A stretch of DNA of 64,000 bases, from NCBI GenBank assembly GCA_009792885.1, contig WMCF01000035.1, positions 1,883,649 through 1,947,648 on the forward strand, in the 5' to 3' direction. This DNA is from Eremophila alpestris peregrina (lineage: Eukaryota; Chordata; Aves; Passeriformes; Alaudidae). Position 1 is the first letter of the stretch; every line of letters begins with the position of its first letter. Under the pieces are notes generated by a model. The model was not told the DNA's origin. It did not search any database and worked only from the letters and a program-made list of their open reading frames with translations. The position numbers and the translations under genes are program-made. Below are positions 63,901 to 64,000 of this stretch, piece after piece.

Positions 63901-64000
63901 AACTTGAGCAAGACAGATTATTCTGTTTAATTTTCCATTAGCATTTTTCCTTGCACCAGTCCGTGTCACCTGCACAGAGGAGGTTTGCTGAGCTATGACA

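Overview
The window looks like vertebrate nuclear DNA, AT-rich (roughly 37-40% GC by eye) and CpG-poor, with no bacterial-type operons, rRNA, tRNA or CRISPR. I see almost no recognisable interspersed repeats over 64 kb. A mammal would be expected to show many SINEs in this length, so a bird is the best guess, and this is an inference. There is no CpG island and no convincing promoter. The landscape reads as a gene desert or very large introns.

The strongest gene-like signal is on the minus strand at 26715-27038. It is an in-frame 107-codon segment that follows a good splice acceptor and ends in a stop codon, with a poly(A) signal about 190 bp downstream. It may be the last coding exon of a gene whose other exons lie at higher coordinates or outside the window. 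I could not identify the protein. A second, weaker minus-strand candidate at 17191-17312 stands out by high GC at third codon positions. Three further exon-like segments (24262-24429, 27841-28131 and 49720-49878, all plus) have splice-like borders but could be pseudo-exons.

The rest is non-coding. Several islands of 200-900 bp carry many more CpGs than their surroundings, retain TAAT-type and E-box-type words, and lack coding frames. The clearest are near 8.1-8.4, 30.9-31.7, 37.5-37.8, 40.9-41.25, 42.2-43.3, 44.9-45.3, 52.0-52.3, 62.1-62.3 and 63.6-63.9 kb. They look like conserved non-coding elements, the kind of distal enhancers found around developmental genes. Conservation cannot be tested here, so these are predictions.

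Structural oddities include a 16-base assembly gap at 40352-40367 flanked by two near-identical copies of a ~120 bp segment (probably an unresolved contig overlap), a perfect 15-bp stem hairpin at 33531-33569, a GC-rich 10-bp stem hairpin at 40596-40621, and several simple repeats and homopolymer tracts. No distinct new biological system was found; the unidentified terminal exon and the element clusters are the best leads.
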